This document shows positions 8,708 through 19,489 of a stretch of DNA of 33,329 nt, piece after piece. The notes under the pieces are model-generated. The model was given only the letters and a program-made list of their open reading frames with translations. It was not told the origin of the DNA and made no database searches. Each line of letters opens with the position of its first letter. Positions within the stretch are counted from its first letter, which is position 1. The position numbers and the translations under genes are program-made. Source of the DNA: a virus; the IMG/VR virus record IMGVR_UViG_3300006925_000061, positions 1 through 33,329 of that record, one strand, 5' to 3'.

Positions 8708-10831
8708 ATGGCAACTACGCCTTTAATTAAAACACCGCAGGCGGATGGAGGTACATTTTATACCTTCTCCTCTTCTGCAAGAGATCTATCAAAGACCCTT
8801 AACAATGACGAGCTTAAGTTGGTCTTTTCTAAGTTTGTGCTTTTAAATATACCGGACATGGATGGTTTACCTTATCCAGGATTTGGTAGTAATGAAAACT
8901 ACATGCAATTTGATACTATCGATGGTATGATTGCGAGCGGTGGAAATGCAGCTGACCCAAATGTTAACTTTACACAAAGTCTTCAGAATTACGCGCTGAA
9001 TCTAGAGGAGTTAATTATTAGTGATACTGATTATGATAATTCTATACAGAGGTCGGTTGCAGAAAGAGTATTTTTTAAATGGATGAAAGAGACTGGTGCA
9101 ATGAGATTTCGTGCTGCCACTAATCTTGAAAAAAATCCTGGTGTATCTAAACCTTTATTTGTTGAAGAAGACGAACAACCTACCGGTAATAATCAATATA
9201 GAAGAGTAGTAAAATATGTAGGTGATATTGATATTGTAAATAATGTAGATAAAGCAGGTGAAGCTTATACAGAACTTTATATTAATGTACCTACTGAAGT
9301 AGGAGGAACTCCAACTATTTTATTTGATTCTATCTCAGACACTAATTATCAACCAAGCCTAAAGATACAGGGTACTGGTCCAAATGCTGAATATATTCTT
9401 GGTAGGAATGCATCAACTGTTCACCCACAAGGTTTAAATATTAATGCATTTTATGATTATGACGAACCTTTATTAGGAGGAGGACCTGGTGGCTATAGTG
9501 ATCCTAATGCAAACTGGATGGATGAGCCTACTCCGCCTACAACCACAAATTCTTATTTCACAGAGCCTATTACATTTACAAATCCTGTAAGTGTTCCAAT
9601 TAGAAAAGACCCTGCTGATTATAATAATCCGCCTAACTTTACTGGAGTTACTTATATAAGATCTGAACTGGATGGAATATCAGTTGACTTTACTGCAAAT
9701 GATTATGAGCAGATTGTAACAGATCCTACCATTTCTACAATATCACAATTTAATGGTACTGATTTAGCAGGTACTTTTGAATTTAACGCTGTATTAGTGT
9801 ATTATGATTTAGTAGATACAAGTAATACTGCAAACACGGTTACTAATCTTTATGGTATTTTATTAGTAGATAATATTACACCTACAACAGATGGTGGTTA
9901 CATTCAAAGATATCCTAAGTATAAGCCTAACAAAGTTACAGGACAAAATGGAAACAGTTATGGATTTAAAATCAATCTTAGATTTGATGCTTCACCAGGA
10001 ACGGCCGGCATCGACACAATTGTTAATGACTATAATACATTTTCAATGCAGCTCTTCAGTGAAGCAACTGCACAACTTCAAGAATCGGCAAAGATATTCC
10101 AAACACAACAATTAGAGATATCTACCATAGACCAAAAGGTACAAGCATTAGAAAATCAAATAACTAATGTAGCTGATGTAACATCTTTACAGGCTCAAAT
10201 TACTAGTGTACAGGATCAGTTAGATAATGCTAACTTAGCATTTGCAAATGATACAGTTTTATTAGATCTTATTGCTAAAAATTCTGATGAGATACAAAAT
10301 TTGGCAAATGGAAATGTCCCAACTACTTTACAGTATAACACAGACGTTTTAAGACAAGGGCCTGGTATTACTATAGATACCAATACACCTAATATAGTTA
10401 CAGTTTCTTTGGCTAGCCAGGAATATAATTTTATGGTACCTTTTGATAAGGATGAAGTTCAGATAACAACAACAACACCGTTAAACTTAAACCAAGCAAC
10501 TCCACAAGTATTTACTTCATTAAGAACTTATACTAATATGTTAAGATTGGATACGGTTAATGAGGCTGGTGGTGACTTAAATATTTATATTAATGATACC
10601 GACATACAATGGAAAACTGGGCAGACGGTGAGACTAACGTTTAATAATACTCTTAATATAGGGTCAAGAAATATTAGAGTATGGACAGATTCTCCAAGCA
10701 GGCTTAATAATGGATCTTATGGAATATCAATGGGGGTTATTACTAACGCTGATATTTCAACTAAACCTATTATTGAGTTTATATGTACAGAGCAAGGTGT
10801 GCTGAATTTTGTATATGATATAATCAAATAA
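8708..10831 (+). CDS. Virion structural protein with central coiled coil
   Basis: This 707-aa protein has no recognised family. Residues 1-120 are mixed alpha/beta (SSARDLSKTLNNDELKL, ISDTDYDNSIQRSVAERVF) and look like a globular assembly domain. Residues 180-440 are beta-rich with Pro/Asn loops. Residues about 450-540 form a heptad-patterned coiled coil (Leu/Ile/Gln-rich, QKVQALENQI), a trimerisation hallmark of fibres. The last 150 residues are a beta-rich tip. It lies in a co-directional structural run between a short fibre-type gene and a 1307-aa gene. A baseplate-peripheral or fibre-shaft role is likely; T4 gp8-gp11 analogy is possible but I could not match any of them. Confidence 0.6.
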   Translation: MATTPLIKTPQADGGTFYTFSSSARDLSKTLNNDELKLVFSKFVLLNIPDMDGLPYPGFGSNENYMQFDTIDGMIASGGNAADPNVNFTQSLQNYALNLEELIISDTDYDNSIQRSVAERVFFKWMKETGAMRFRAATNLEKNPGVSKPLFVEEDEQPTGNNQYRRVVKYVGDIDIVNNVDKAGEAYTELYINVPTEVGGTPTILFDSISDTNYQPSLKIQGTGPNAEYILGRNASTVHPQGLNINAFYDYDEPLLGGGPGGYSDPNANWMDEPTPPTTTNSYFTEPITFTNPVSVPIRKDPADYNNPPNFTGVTYIRSELDGISVDFTANDYEQIVTDPTISTISQFNGTDLAGTFEFNAVLVYYDLVDTSNTANTVTNLYGILLVDNITPTTDGGYIQRYPKYKPNKVTGQNGNSYGFKINLRFDASPGTAGIDTIVNDYNTFSMQLFSEATAQLQESAKIFQTQQLEISTIDQKVQALENQITNVADVTSLQAQITSVQDQLDNANLAFANDTVLLDLIAKNSDEIQNLANGNVPTTLQYNTDVLRQGPGITIDTNTPNIVTVSLASQEYNFMVPFDKDEVQITTTTPLNLNQATPQVFTSLRTYTNMLRLDTVNEAGGDLNIYINDTDIQWKTGQTVRLTFNNTLNIGSRNIRVWTDSPSRLNNGSYGISMGVITNADISTKPIIEFICTEQGVLNFVYDIIK

Positions 10832-10856
10832 ATAATAAAAGAAAGAAAGAAAAATA

Positions 10857-13800
10857 ATGGCTGAAAATAATTCAATATCAACACTTTTACCAGAACTTCT
10901 TAGACTTTTTAATAATTCTTTAGAAAGTTTTGAAAAGGTTAATCAGGCCATAACTTCTAGTAATGAGTCGGTTACAATTAATATTCAAAATAATAACGGA
11001 ACAAACTCAAGAGTCACTATACCTAGTTTTGGCTTTCTTAAAAATTCAGTTGATAGACTGCAGAGTAATATAGATACAATTACCAACCTAAATGGTAGTA
11101 ACAGTTCTATTAGATTACCTGATGGGACTTTTAGAAAATTAGTACTTGCTAAATTGCCTACAGAGGCGCAAGATTTAAGTGCTATAAATTCAGTTGAAAA
11201 CTTTAATATTAAACCTAATTGGTTCTTTGAAGAATTAATTAACCCGTTACTATATGTATCATTTGATTTAACTGGGCAAGTTCCAATTGACACAGAAAGA
11301 GCCATAATTCAAAGATATATTTTAAATACAAATACTCAATCAAAGGTTAATTTTTTTACTGATAGTTTTGAAGGTAGGGCAGATATTAACTATAATGATT
11401 TTTTACAGGAAATTGTTGAGAGAAACATTTCATATGTATTGGATGAAGCAGTGGTTGATTTACCACCAAGAGTAAAGAGGTATACAGGAAACTTTAGTAT
11501 ATTAAGAATATCAGATGCAACGGTTACAGAGGAGGTAAACGGTGTTAGTGTCACATCTCAAAGAAAACAATATAAATTAAATAAAATATTTTACACTGAT
11601 TCTGAGGCTGACTTTGATGATACAATACAGTTAGCAGTAGGTGATAGTCTAGAAGTAATTAGCAATCCTATTAATACAAGGTATAGAGTTATAAAATTAG
11701 ATTCAAGCACTAACACAGTTATTTTAGAATTGGTTGAAGGATCCGAGCCTATAAGAATAGGCGCTGATATTCTAAAAATTGCATCATCACTAGAAGACAA
11801 TGTACAAGTAGACGTTACTGTTGGATTTAACGAAAGGTGTGTAACTTTTGTTAAGCCTATTGATCCTGATTCTAAAATACCTTCTGTTAATTGGTCACCT
11901 GGTAGTGCATTTTATACAAATACTTTAACCACATTAAATGCTGCAGGATCAGAACAAACTTTAGCAGAATATTACCAACAGAGTGCAATTGACTTTGGTG
12001 CAATGCTACTTTCATTTGCTGATGATAAGATACCTACAACAAGAGAAGGCGTTAAACCTAATTCACCAACTGTTAATGTAGAAGATTTTAGCGTTAAGCT
12101 TATCAATGCGCAAGTCAGCGATTCACCTGCAATAATAGAACTTACTGATTTAAATAATCAAAAGAATACAATTGAATCTACTCTTAAAGAATTAGACGGT
12201 GCAATTTCAAAAAGTAGAGCAAAGATACAAACTACAAATTATTCAACTGAAGTTGAGAGAGATGCTGATGTCAATGCATTACAAGGATTAGTCACTGAAA
12301 GATCATCACAGGCTGAATTATATTCATCTGTAGTAAAAGAAATAGATGCAAAGTCAAAAGATAATTCGGTATCAAGTATTTCACCTAAATATAGAGCTAG
12401 AGGATTTTGGGCAATGCCTGAGGAAAAATCCACACCGGCTACTGGAATACAATCTATAGTCAAATTTAAAATAAGATACCGTTATCTTTCTAGCGACGGT
12501 GCAGCTAATCCTGTTGATCAATTTAAGTTTAAAGATGGATCAGGTGAAAGCCAAGGTGCATTTTCTAATTATAATATTATAGATAGTACACTAAGACCTA
12601 GAACAAAAGATCCTATAACAGGTGTATATCAATGGGTAGAGATCGATGCTGATAATGCAGACTCAGTTAATATTAATCAATTAGATATACCTATAAGAAA
12701 GGGTGAACAGGTAGAAGTGCAAATAAAATCCATTAGTGAGGCTGGGTGGCCATCTAATCCATTAGAGAGTGATTGGTCAATTCCAGTAATAATAGCATTT
12801 CCAGCAGATCTTAGTTCTGATAATGCAGTAGAAGCTATAATTAATCAAAATCAACAAGATTTAGCAAAAGTTTCGTTAGAACAAGATCTTAATGAACTAG
12901 GTATCCAGGAACATTTAAGCAGTTCCTTTGTGGCTAATGAAACTTATTTTGCACATTCATCACCAGTAATTGCATCAGGGTTTTTATCCGAAAACCAAAC
13001 ACCTATAGATTTATTTACTAAATTAAATGAAATGCAAGCTAGACTAGACGAGTTTGCTGAGATACTAAGGAATGCACAAGGTGAGTTAGTTGTAACATTA
13101 ATTGACGACCAAGGTAATGTTACTAATTTAAATAGAAATTCTGTAACTAAAGTTTTTGCAGGATTTTATTCACAAGAAGTTTCTAACCTAGACGATCCTA
13201 GAGGAGCTGTTATATCCAAAACATTTTTTATTAATTTAGGAAACAGAGAACAGACTGGTTTAAGATTAGTATCAAGGGTTGCAGGAAATAGAAAAAGGAT
13301 GGTTAAGCAATCAGAAAATCCTAATTATACTTTAGCCGAGGCAACCGGAGGATCTGTTATTTTACCTGCAACATATTCTTGGTTAGATAACAGTGCCGTA
13401 AATCAAAGCAACGGTATATCAACATATAAAGCAGATGATGCCGATTATAACACAGTAAGAAAATATGACTTGGCACCTGTTCTTTTAACTAACCCAACAA
13501 TCGATGGTACATGGAGGTATGGGCAAACAACATCTATATCACCATTCCAGTCTACACAAAATAAAAATCAATTTATAAGTAGTAGGTTTAGTGATGTTTC
13601 ATCCGAAGAAGACTTTTATAGTTATAGAAATCCGGCTGGAGACTATACATTTAATTTAGATACCGCTGAAAACTTTTATGGTAGAACTACATTTAATGCC
13701 GTTCCTGTTGCTGGTGAATTTATTTGGGGTGGTGGTTTTGATGTAACGACAGGTTTACCTACAAGTGCAGCACAATATGATAATTTAGGTAACAGTGATA

Positions 13801-14780
13801 CATTGGAAATCCATATAACTCACCCATATGTCCAAAACTTTGATACCTATAGACAGGCTTATATAAATTTAACTGGAGATTCTACTACATTAGGTGCTGT
13901 TGGTAGCGGTTTACCTACAATTGCACAAGCAAATTGTACATCAGTGTCTGGTGGTGGAAACGGTACAGCAAATGTTATGTTTAGGCATTCTAAATTTATT
14001 CCTTTACAATCAGATGAGGATTTAGGTAAACAGCAAGCAATTTATTTAAATGAAGATGTATTAGATTTAGATGCAATGTCAAGTATTGCTCCCTTTGGTG
14101 GGGTTGCGTGGCCTAATGGTCAAACATTGATGGCTAGCCCTACTCTTACGGATATTGGGCCACTTGGAAATCCGGCAGATCCTAATTTAGTAAATGGTGG
14201 AAAGGGTTATGAAAGAAATACAAAAACTTCATTTGATGCGTTTGACCAATACACACTAGGAGAACAATCATGCGGATCTTATCTGTTTATTTCTAGTGAT
14301 GATCACCAAGGATTACAGGTTGGTGGAGATTCTATACAGTCTTCTGCTATTATACAATTTGGTCAACAAAACTCAGTTAATATACCTATGGTATTTCAAT
14401 ATAGAATGACTGATTATTTTGGTACAGGTGCAGGTAATGCAGGTGGTATAGGTAATATTGCAGGTGATACTACTGGTGCAACTGTTAATGTAACATATTC
14501 TAAAACTATTGGATTTGATATCTTCCCTAATAATCAGGATGTTTATCAGTATGATGTTGAAGTATTTGCAAAATATAGGTCTGATAATCTTAATATAGAT
14601 GTATTCCCATCGCAAACAGTAACTAAAGGTTTAAGTGACTTAGAAAAGGTATTAACTAAATTAAGCCCAAGCGTAACTGCAACCAGAGTTAATAGTATAG
14701 TTAGAACTGGTGGAGGAAGTATTGGTGGCGGTGGTGTTAATCAAGGATTCCAAGACGTTAATGAAGGTGCTAGTTTTTAA
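10857..14780 (+). CDS. Giant virion structural protein with coiled coils and FN3-like domain
   Basis: This 1307-aa protein has no recognised family. N-terminal residues 1-80 are Asn/Ser-rich helices. Residues about 428-500 are a heptad-like coiled coil (TIESTLKELDGAIS). Residues about 536-648 look like a fibronectin-III-type beta sandwich (FKIRYRY at the start, GEQVEVQIKSISEAGW near the end). A second helical stretch lies near 720-745 (MQARLDEFAEILRNA). The C-terminal half is glycine- and asparagine-rich beta sequence and ends with a Gly-rich GGGSIGGGG segment, probably flexible. The start follows a 25-nt A-rich gap. It belongs to the tail/baseplate-fibre block; a long fibre or peripheral baseplate protein is the best guess. 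Confidence 0.6.
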   Translation: MAENNSISTLLPELLRLFNNSLESFEKVNQAITSSNESVTINIQNNNGTNSRVTIPSFGFLKNSVDRLQSNIDTITNLNGSNSSIRLPDGTFRKLVLAKLPTEAQDLSAINSVENFNIKPNWFFEELINPLLYVSFDLTGQVPIDTERAIIQRYILNTNTQSKVNFFTDSFEGRADINYNDFLQEIVERNISYVLDEAVVDLPPRVKRYTGNFSILRISDATVTEEVNGVSVTSQRKQYKLNKIFYTDSEADFDDTIQLAVGDSLEVISNPINTRYRVIKLDSSTNTVILELVEGSEPIRIGADILKIASSLEDNVQVDVTVGFNERCVTFVKPIDPDSKIPSVNWSPGSAFYTNTLTTLNAAGSEQTLAEYYQQSAIDFGAMLLSFADDKIPTTREGVKPNSPTVNVEDFSVKLINAQVSDSPAIIELTDLNNQKNTIESTLKELDGAISKSRAKIQTTNYSTEVERDADVNALQGLVTERSSQAELYSSVVKEIDAKSKDNSVSSISPKYRARGFWAMPEEKSTPATGIQSIVKFKIRYRYLSSDGAANPVDQFKFKDGSGESQGAFSNYNIIDSTLRPRTKDPITGVYQWVEIDADNADSVNINQLDIPIRKGEQVEVQIKSISEAGWPSNPLESDWSIPVIIAFPADLSSDNAVEAIINQNQQDLAKVSLEQDLNELGIQEHLSSSFVANETYFAHSSPVIASGFLSENQTPIDLFTKLNEMQARLDEFAEILRNAQGELVVTLIDDQGNVTNLNRNSVTKVFAGFYSQEVSNLDDPRGAVISKTFFINLGNREQTGLRLVSRVAGNRKRMVKQSENPNYTLAEATGGSVILPATYSWLDNSAVNQSNGISTYKADDADYNTVRKYDLAPVLLTNPTIDGTWRYGQTTSISPFQSTQNKNQFISSRFSDVSSEEDFYSYRNPAGDYTFNLDTAENFYGRTTFNAVPVAGEFIWGGGFDVTTGLPTSAAQYDNLGNSDTLEIHITHPYVQNFDTYRQAYINLTGDSTTLGAVGSGLPTIAQANCTSVSGGGNGTANVMFRHSKFIPLQSDEDLGKQQAIYLNEDVLDLDAMSSIAPFGGVAWPNGQTLMASPTLTDIGPLGNPADPNLVNGGKGYERNTKTSFDAFDQYTLGEQSCGSYLFISSDDHQGLQVGGDSIQSSAIIQFGQQNSVNIPMVFQYRMTDYFGTGAGNAGGIGNIAGDTTGATVNVTYSKTIGFDIFPNNQDVYQYDVEVFAKYRSDNLNIDVFPSQTVTKGLSDLEKVLTKLSPSVTATRVNSIVRTGGGSIGGGGVNQGFQDVNEGASF

Positions 14781-14784
14781 GCAC

Positions 14785-14833
14785 TTAATTTTCACTACCT
14801 TCATGGTGAATAAATAAAAAAAGTGAAAATTAA
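14785..14833 (+). promoter_or_regulatory. Bistable hairpin ending at the start codon of the 1548-aa gene
   Basis: TTAATTTTCACT (14785-14796) and AGTGAAAATTAA (14822-14833) are a perfect 12-bp inverted repeat; the 3' arm ends directly before the ATG at 14834. The first arm's TTCAC (14791-14795) can instead pair with a nearer GTGAA (14806-14810), so the two foldings are mutually exclusive. No T-run follows the long stem, so it is not a standard terminator. It lies in the only gap over 50 nt between structural genes 10857 and 22096. A translational control role is inferred; the pairing is seen directly. Confidence 0.55.
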
Positions 14834-17800
14834 ATGGCCGAAAAACTTTTTGATAAAGCATCTTATGGTATAGTTAGAACTAATCCTAAACTAACAGGTA
14901 ATGTTAAGCTTGTTAGTAATAATAAAGATTTATATCTAGAATCTTTTAGTGCTAATACTGAATTGGCATCATCTACCTTTAAAGCATTTAAAATTAGTGG
15001 CAAGAACACTTACGACCGCGATGTGTGGCAGTTCTTCCAAGGAGGTAAATTCCCAACCAATTTAGCATATGAAGTTTTTCAAGAATACCGAGATGTATCT
15101 GTTTTATCACAATATCAAAATCAGTTTGAAATGTTTTATTCAGCAGGTACTAGGTCTGTTGCATCTAACTCTTATTCTGAAGATTTAGGCATTCTCGCGC
15201 CTATTTGGTTAAACGAACAAATTCCTAATAATTTTGTAATATTTAGAATTGATAATCCGGCGGCTGTTAATAATATTAATGAATCTTTGCAAAATACTAA
15301 TTACCTAGATGCACAGACATCAGCCGAATTTACAAAAAATGTTTTGGAGAATTGTACTGCTATTAAAACATTTGATTTAACAAGCAATAGTTTATTAGGT
15401 TCTTATTTAAGAAATTATAGAAACCAGGAATCTTTCCCAAAGTCTCCTTTAAATATATCATGGAGAAAGGATGAACCTATACAATGGGCTGGGATTAATT
15501 ATAAGAAAGGTGGATTTACACAATCAGGTAGTTTTTCATATGATGGTTTAGTTACACAAGATACTACAATTATTAATAATGAATTCTTTTTTACTGAAGG
15601 TTTTGAAAGAAACAATGTTCTATTGGCAAATTTAATTAACATGGAATTTTTATTCACTGATGTTAATGCTGCTGACTATTCTATAAACAGGTATTTTGGT
15701 TTATATGTTAATGAAGTAGAGGAAGGGTTATTTGATATATCTGGTGAAGGATTTTATAAAAATACAGAGAAAACACAATTACCTAAAATTAAATCTATAA
15801 ACGAAGTATCTGAAATGCTTAATACACCATTTGAGATGACAAACGAGAATGGTATACTTGTTTATCTAGATCCTGCTAAAACAACAACGGTTACTGGGTT
15901 GCCCACACCTAGTAGAGTAAACGAAGTTGAATCTATATTTTATATAAAAGATAAAGACAATCAATTTCATACAGTAAAAAAAGGTTCACGATGGGGAACT
16001 AATCAAATAAGGCTATTTGATACTAAAATTGATATATCTAGGCTTGCTGGGTTTAAACAACCAGATACTTACGCAAATGCAAAAATTCTTAACCAAAAAG
16101 GAAAGGCAACCTGCTACTTTAAAATTATTAGTGAAATAACTGATGGTAGCACAATTACGTTTTATGACGGTGTTGATTTAACTGGTCAAGTTGCTGCTAG
16201 TTTAGCAATGGCACCTACACCAGGCAAAAGTAATGGTCAATTTTTTAATCCTACTGGTACGCCTAAAGAAATTGCTATATCTATTACATCCGCTATAAAT
16301 AATGGAATATCAGCAGAGAAAAGGTTTTTTGAAGCAACATATAATGATGATACTGTTTATGTACAATCAAGATTTGGTGGGAGTAGATTTAACCGTCTTA
16401 ATTTTGAAGTAGATTATGCATCGTATCCATCAATATCAAATGAACTTATTACTTATCCTAGTACAAGTTTAATTGAACCTATTAAGAATTTTGTCGGTGG
16501 GAATGATTTTACCGGTTCTTTACTTAAAGTTACTAATGGTGACCAGGAAAGATTTAGCATTGGTAATTATATTCAATCTAAGGACGGTTTTGCGCAAATT
16601 GAAAGCTGGGTGCCATATTTAAATGAGCCTATTAAAAACGATAGCGGTAGTACAATAGGATATACTGGCGTCAATGATTTTGTTATTATAACTTTAAATG
16701 ATAACCAAATAAATATTACTAGGAGTGGTCAGGTTGCTTTGTATTCTGATTATAGGCCATCATTTGGTAGATTTTCAATATTTCCAATTAGAGATTTTGA
16801 TTTTGATTTCTATAGCACTATGTATAGCCAATTAGGTGAATTAGATTTTGAATATAGACAATATAATCAAAGATTACCTGACCCTATTACTGGTGAATTA
16901 GAATATATTAATATAAGTGCAAATCCTGAAATAAGATCTTTTTATGATGATGGTGGTTTTGCTAACCTAATAGCTTTACTTAAAGAATCAGATCCTAATA
17001 GAACTTTTGATACTGTCATTGAATCAGAATATGATAGGTTAGAGGAAAACTTTTTAAAGCAGCAGGCCGTTGCATCTAGAGTCATACCTTATATTAATAA
17101 ATGGTCTTGGTTAAACGATGGTAAAAATGTTAGGAATTTGCCATATAGTTTAAATTTAAGCGAGGCATTTGGTCAAAATAACTTTGCACCATCCAAATAC
17201 TCAATAGGGCAAGATCCACAGGGCTTTACTCATGAGTGGTATTATTTATGCGAGTTTCCATATTATTTTGGTAATGAGGCGATCCAAAGTTCATGGAGCT
17301 ATATAGATACTGCACCTACTGATACTATAGAAGAGAACCCTTTTACCGGGGCAGTTTACACACCAGGTACATTTCAAAAAGTAAATCAGGATTATTTTAA
17401 TGATTATTTTATTATAGATAAGTTTACGAGTGGTGGTAATATTAATCTTATAGATAGGCAACTAAGATATGGTAGATTTAGTGGCGGCGATGAAAAGAAT
17501 TTTGCCGAAGCCTTTTTAAGAGGTGTAAGAATAATAGCTAAGCCTAAAGCCAATCCTGAAAATAGACCTAACTTTAATGCAAGATCACTAAAGTATATCA
17601 ATGACGGTAGATTTAATGAATATAGGTTTTCAGTAATGCTTATACCTAATGCGCCTGACAAACCTGAAACACAAATTAAGTTTGTTAAAAATGATAAATG
17701 GAAAACAGTAGTTATGATGATCTTTTTATCATTAGATAATGAATGTATAAATAATGGATCACAAAGCATTGACAGAACTACATTATATTCATATGAGAGT

Positions 17801-19480
17801 GATTATTTAGTTTACTCATCTGGTGCCGACGAATGTGAACCTATACTTTCAACTGGGTTTGGTAATGACTATACCTACGAAAGAAGCCTTATTCAAGGTG
17901 CAATAAGCTTAGCTGCCACAACATTTGACTTATCCCTCAATGCTTATGTGTTCCAAGGAATCAACGATATAAATGGTAACCCTCCTAGATTTTTGCGAGA
18001 TATTAAAATTGGTGCAAACGGTACATTTAATGATATTAGATTTACAATAGGTTCTGATAATTATCGAATCTTTGGTATAACCAGAGTTATATCGGATACA
18101 CAATTTCTTGGTGCTGAAATTGAAAAAAATGGAAACCCATTTGTTCCTGGTGGACCTTCACCATCTAATTTAACATTATCACAAACAAACTTTTTCTCTG
18201 ACGAAGGCGGTTTTAATGCGTATACATCAAGATTAAGTGATATAGGTTTTGCTACTATCTTTAAGAATGTTAACCAAGGAGATCCTAGTATTATATATGA
18301 GACTATTGATAAAGATGGTAATAGGATATTGGATAAAAATGGAAATATGGCCCAAACTTTTAGTATAGAACTTAGAGCCCAGGCTGATATTTTAAAATCT
18401 GTATATGTAGGAGTACTACCTGATCCTGCAAAGCCAACTGTGTTTAACTTAACCGATGTAATCGGGTATGATCTTTCCTTACAGAAAAAACCTAGGATCA
18501 CACCAATAGGTAGGCATGCTGGGTATTATCAGCCAACATCATTACCTATAATTAGCTTTAGGGATCCTTATTTAGATATTGATTTTGATAACATAACTGG
18601 GAGTACTTCCGGGTCTGTTAATGACGAATTATATAAATTTAAAGTAATGGAACTGTGTAGATATTTAAATACCCAGTTTAATAGTAGTGATACTGAAAAC
18701 TTTGGGCAAATAAAAAACCTCTTTTACCATAAAGTAAATGAAGAAGACCCTTCAACAGTATTAGAGCTTTCTATTGACAGTGCATACTTAAGTTTATACC
18801 CATTAATTAATGAAGTAGGTATAGCAAAAAGAGATTTTTATTTATGGTCGTCTAATTGGGAACCTGCTTATTTTAGAAAGAGTATAGATAAATCATTAAT
18901 TGAATCTATTATTGGGACTAAGTCTATGACCGAGAAAAAATCATTTTACGGTTCTAAGTATTTAAAGGTACCGCAAACAATAGAATTAGAAACCTTTATA
19001 CATTCACCAATTGCAATAAAAGATGCAATAAAACAACCTAGTTTAATAGATGGAACATTTATGACTCGTGAAAATGATACATCAGTTATATTTTATACAT
19101 TTATACAAAAAAGACTTATTGAGTATTTATTTGAGCCAATCAAAGAGCAATTTAAAAAATACATAAAGGATGAATTTAGCTTTGGTGACACTGATACATT
19201 AGATGATGACGTGGAGAGATACATAACACAGAATATCTTACAGCTGTATAAAGTTGATAATATTGATTTTTATGTAAAAAGTACACGGAGTAAATCACCG
19301 CTAGATTATACAACAGCCGAACTAACCAATTCGGAAAAGGTTGCTGCAGGATTAACTGTTAATTCATCTGTTGGGTCAAATCTATTAAATACAAATCCAT
19401 TTGATGTTAGCCTAATATATAACAAAAGGAGTGGTTTTACTGAATCATTTGGGTTCAGTATTACTATAGTTAAAAAATAA
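14834..19480 (+). CDS. Giant virion structural protein (1548 aa), unassigned
   Basis: The longest gene here encodes 1548 aa. I do not recognise the family. It lacks a signal peptide, membrane segment or enzymatic motif; it is Asn/Tyr/Phe-rich with many short beta strands and sparse helices, typical of a baseplate-peripheral or fibre protein. N-terminal YGIVRTNPKLTGNVKLV, a central WSYIDTAPTDTIEENPF loop and a helical segment near 1415-1450 (TFIQKRLIEYLFEPI, FKKYIKDEFSF) are the landmarks. The upstream 12-bp inverted repeat could control its translation. It ends 9 nt before the collagen-containing fibre gene, so it may form the platform for that fibre; this is inference from order only. Confidence 0.6.
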   Translation: MAEKLFDKASYGIVRTNPKLTGNVKLVSNNKDLYLESFSANTELASSTFKAFKISGKNTYDRDVWQFFQGGKFPTNLAYEVFQEYRDVSVLSQYQNQFEMFYSAGTRSVASNSYSEDLGILAPIWLNEQIPNNFVIFRIDNPAAVNNINESLQNTNYLDAQTSAEFTKNVLENCTAIKTFDLTSNSLLGSYLRNYRNQESFPKSPLNISWRKDEPIQWAGINYKKGGFTQSGSFSYDGLVTQDTTIINNEFFFTEGFERNNVLLANLINMEFLFTDVNAADYSINRYFGLYVNEVEEGLFDISGEGFYKNTEKTQLPKIKSINEVSEMLNTPFEMTNENGILVYLDPAKTTTVTGLPTPSRVNEVESIFYIKDKDNQFHTVKKGSRWGTNQIRLFDTKIDISRLAGFKQPDTYANAKILNQKGKATCYFKIISEITDGSTITFYDGVDLTGQVAASLAMAPTPGKSNGQFFNPTGTPKEIAISITSAINNGISAEKRFFEATYNDDTVYVQSRFGGSRFNRLNFEVDYASYPSISNELITYPSTSLIEPIKNFVGGNDFTGSLLKVTNGDQERFSIGNYIQSKDGFAQIESWVPYLNEPIKNDSGSTIGYTGVNDFVIITLNDNQINITRSGQVALYSDYRPSFGRFSIFPIRDFDFDFYSTMYSQLGELDFEYRQYNQRLPDPITGELEYINISANPEIRSFYDDGGFANLIALLKESDPNRTFDTVIESEYDRLEENFLKQQAVASRVIPYINKWSWLNDGKNVRNLPYSLNLSEAFGQNNFAPSKYSIGQDPQGFTHEWYYLCEFPYYFGNEAIQSSWSYIDTAPTDTIEENPFTGAVYTPGTFQKVNQDYFNDYFIIDKFTSGGNINLIDRQLRYGRFSGGDEKNFAEAFLRGVRIIAKPKANPENRPNFNARSLKYINDGRFNEYRFSVMLIPNAPDKPETQIKFVKNDKWKTVVMMIFLSLDNECINNGSQSIDRTTLYSYESDYLVYSSGADECEPILSTGFGNDYTYERSLIQGAISLAATTFDLSLNAYVFQGINDINGNPPRFLRDIKIGANGTFNDIRFTIGSDNYRIFGITRVISDTQFLGAEIEKNGNPFVPGGPSPSNLTLSQTNFFSDEGGFNAYTSRLSDIGFATIFKNVNQGDPSIIYETIDKDGNRILDKNGNMAQTFSIELRAQADILKSVYVGVLPDPAKPTVFNLTDVIGYDLSLQKKPRITPIGRHAGYYQPTSLPIISFRDPYLDIDFDNITGSTSGSVNDELYKFKVMELCRYLNTQFNSSDTENFGQIKNLFYHKVNEEDPSTVLELSIDSAYLSLYPLINEVGIAKRDFYLWSSNWEPAYFRKSIDKSLIESIIGTKSMTEKKSFYGSKYLKVPQTIELETFIHSPIAIKDAIKQPSLIDGTFMTRENDTSVIFYTFIQKRLIEYLFEPIKEQFKKYIKDEFSFGDTDTLDDDVERYITQNILQLYKVDNIDFYVKSTRSKSPLDYTTAELTNSEKVAAGLTVNSSVGSNLLNTNPFDVSLIYNKRSGFTESFGFSITIVKK

Positions 19481-19489
19481 GAATTAAAG

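Noticed and set aside
14785-14833. Intrinsic terminator after the 1307-aa gene
   Set aside because: The long stem is not followed by a T-run and ends on the next ATG.
18061-18501. 146-aa reverse-strand open frame
   Set aside because: It lies wholly inside the 1548-aa gene, lacks a recognisable motif and runs against a uniformly + oriented region.
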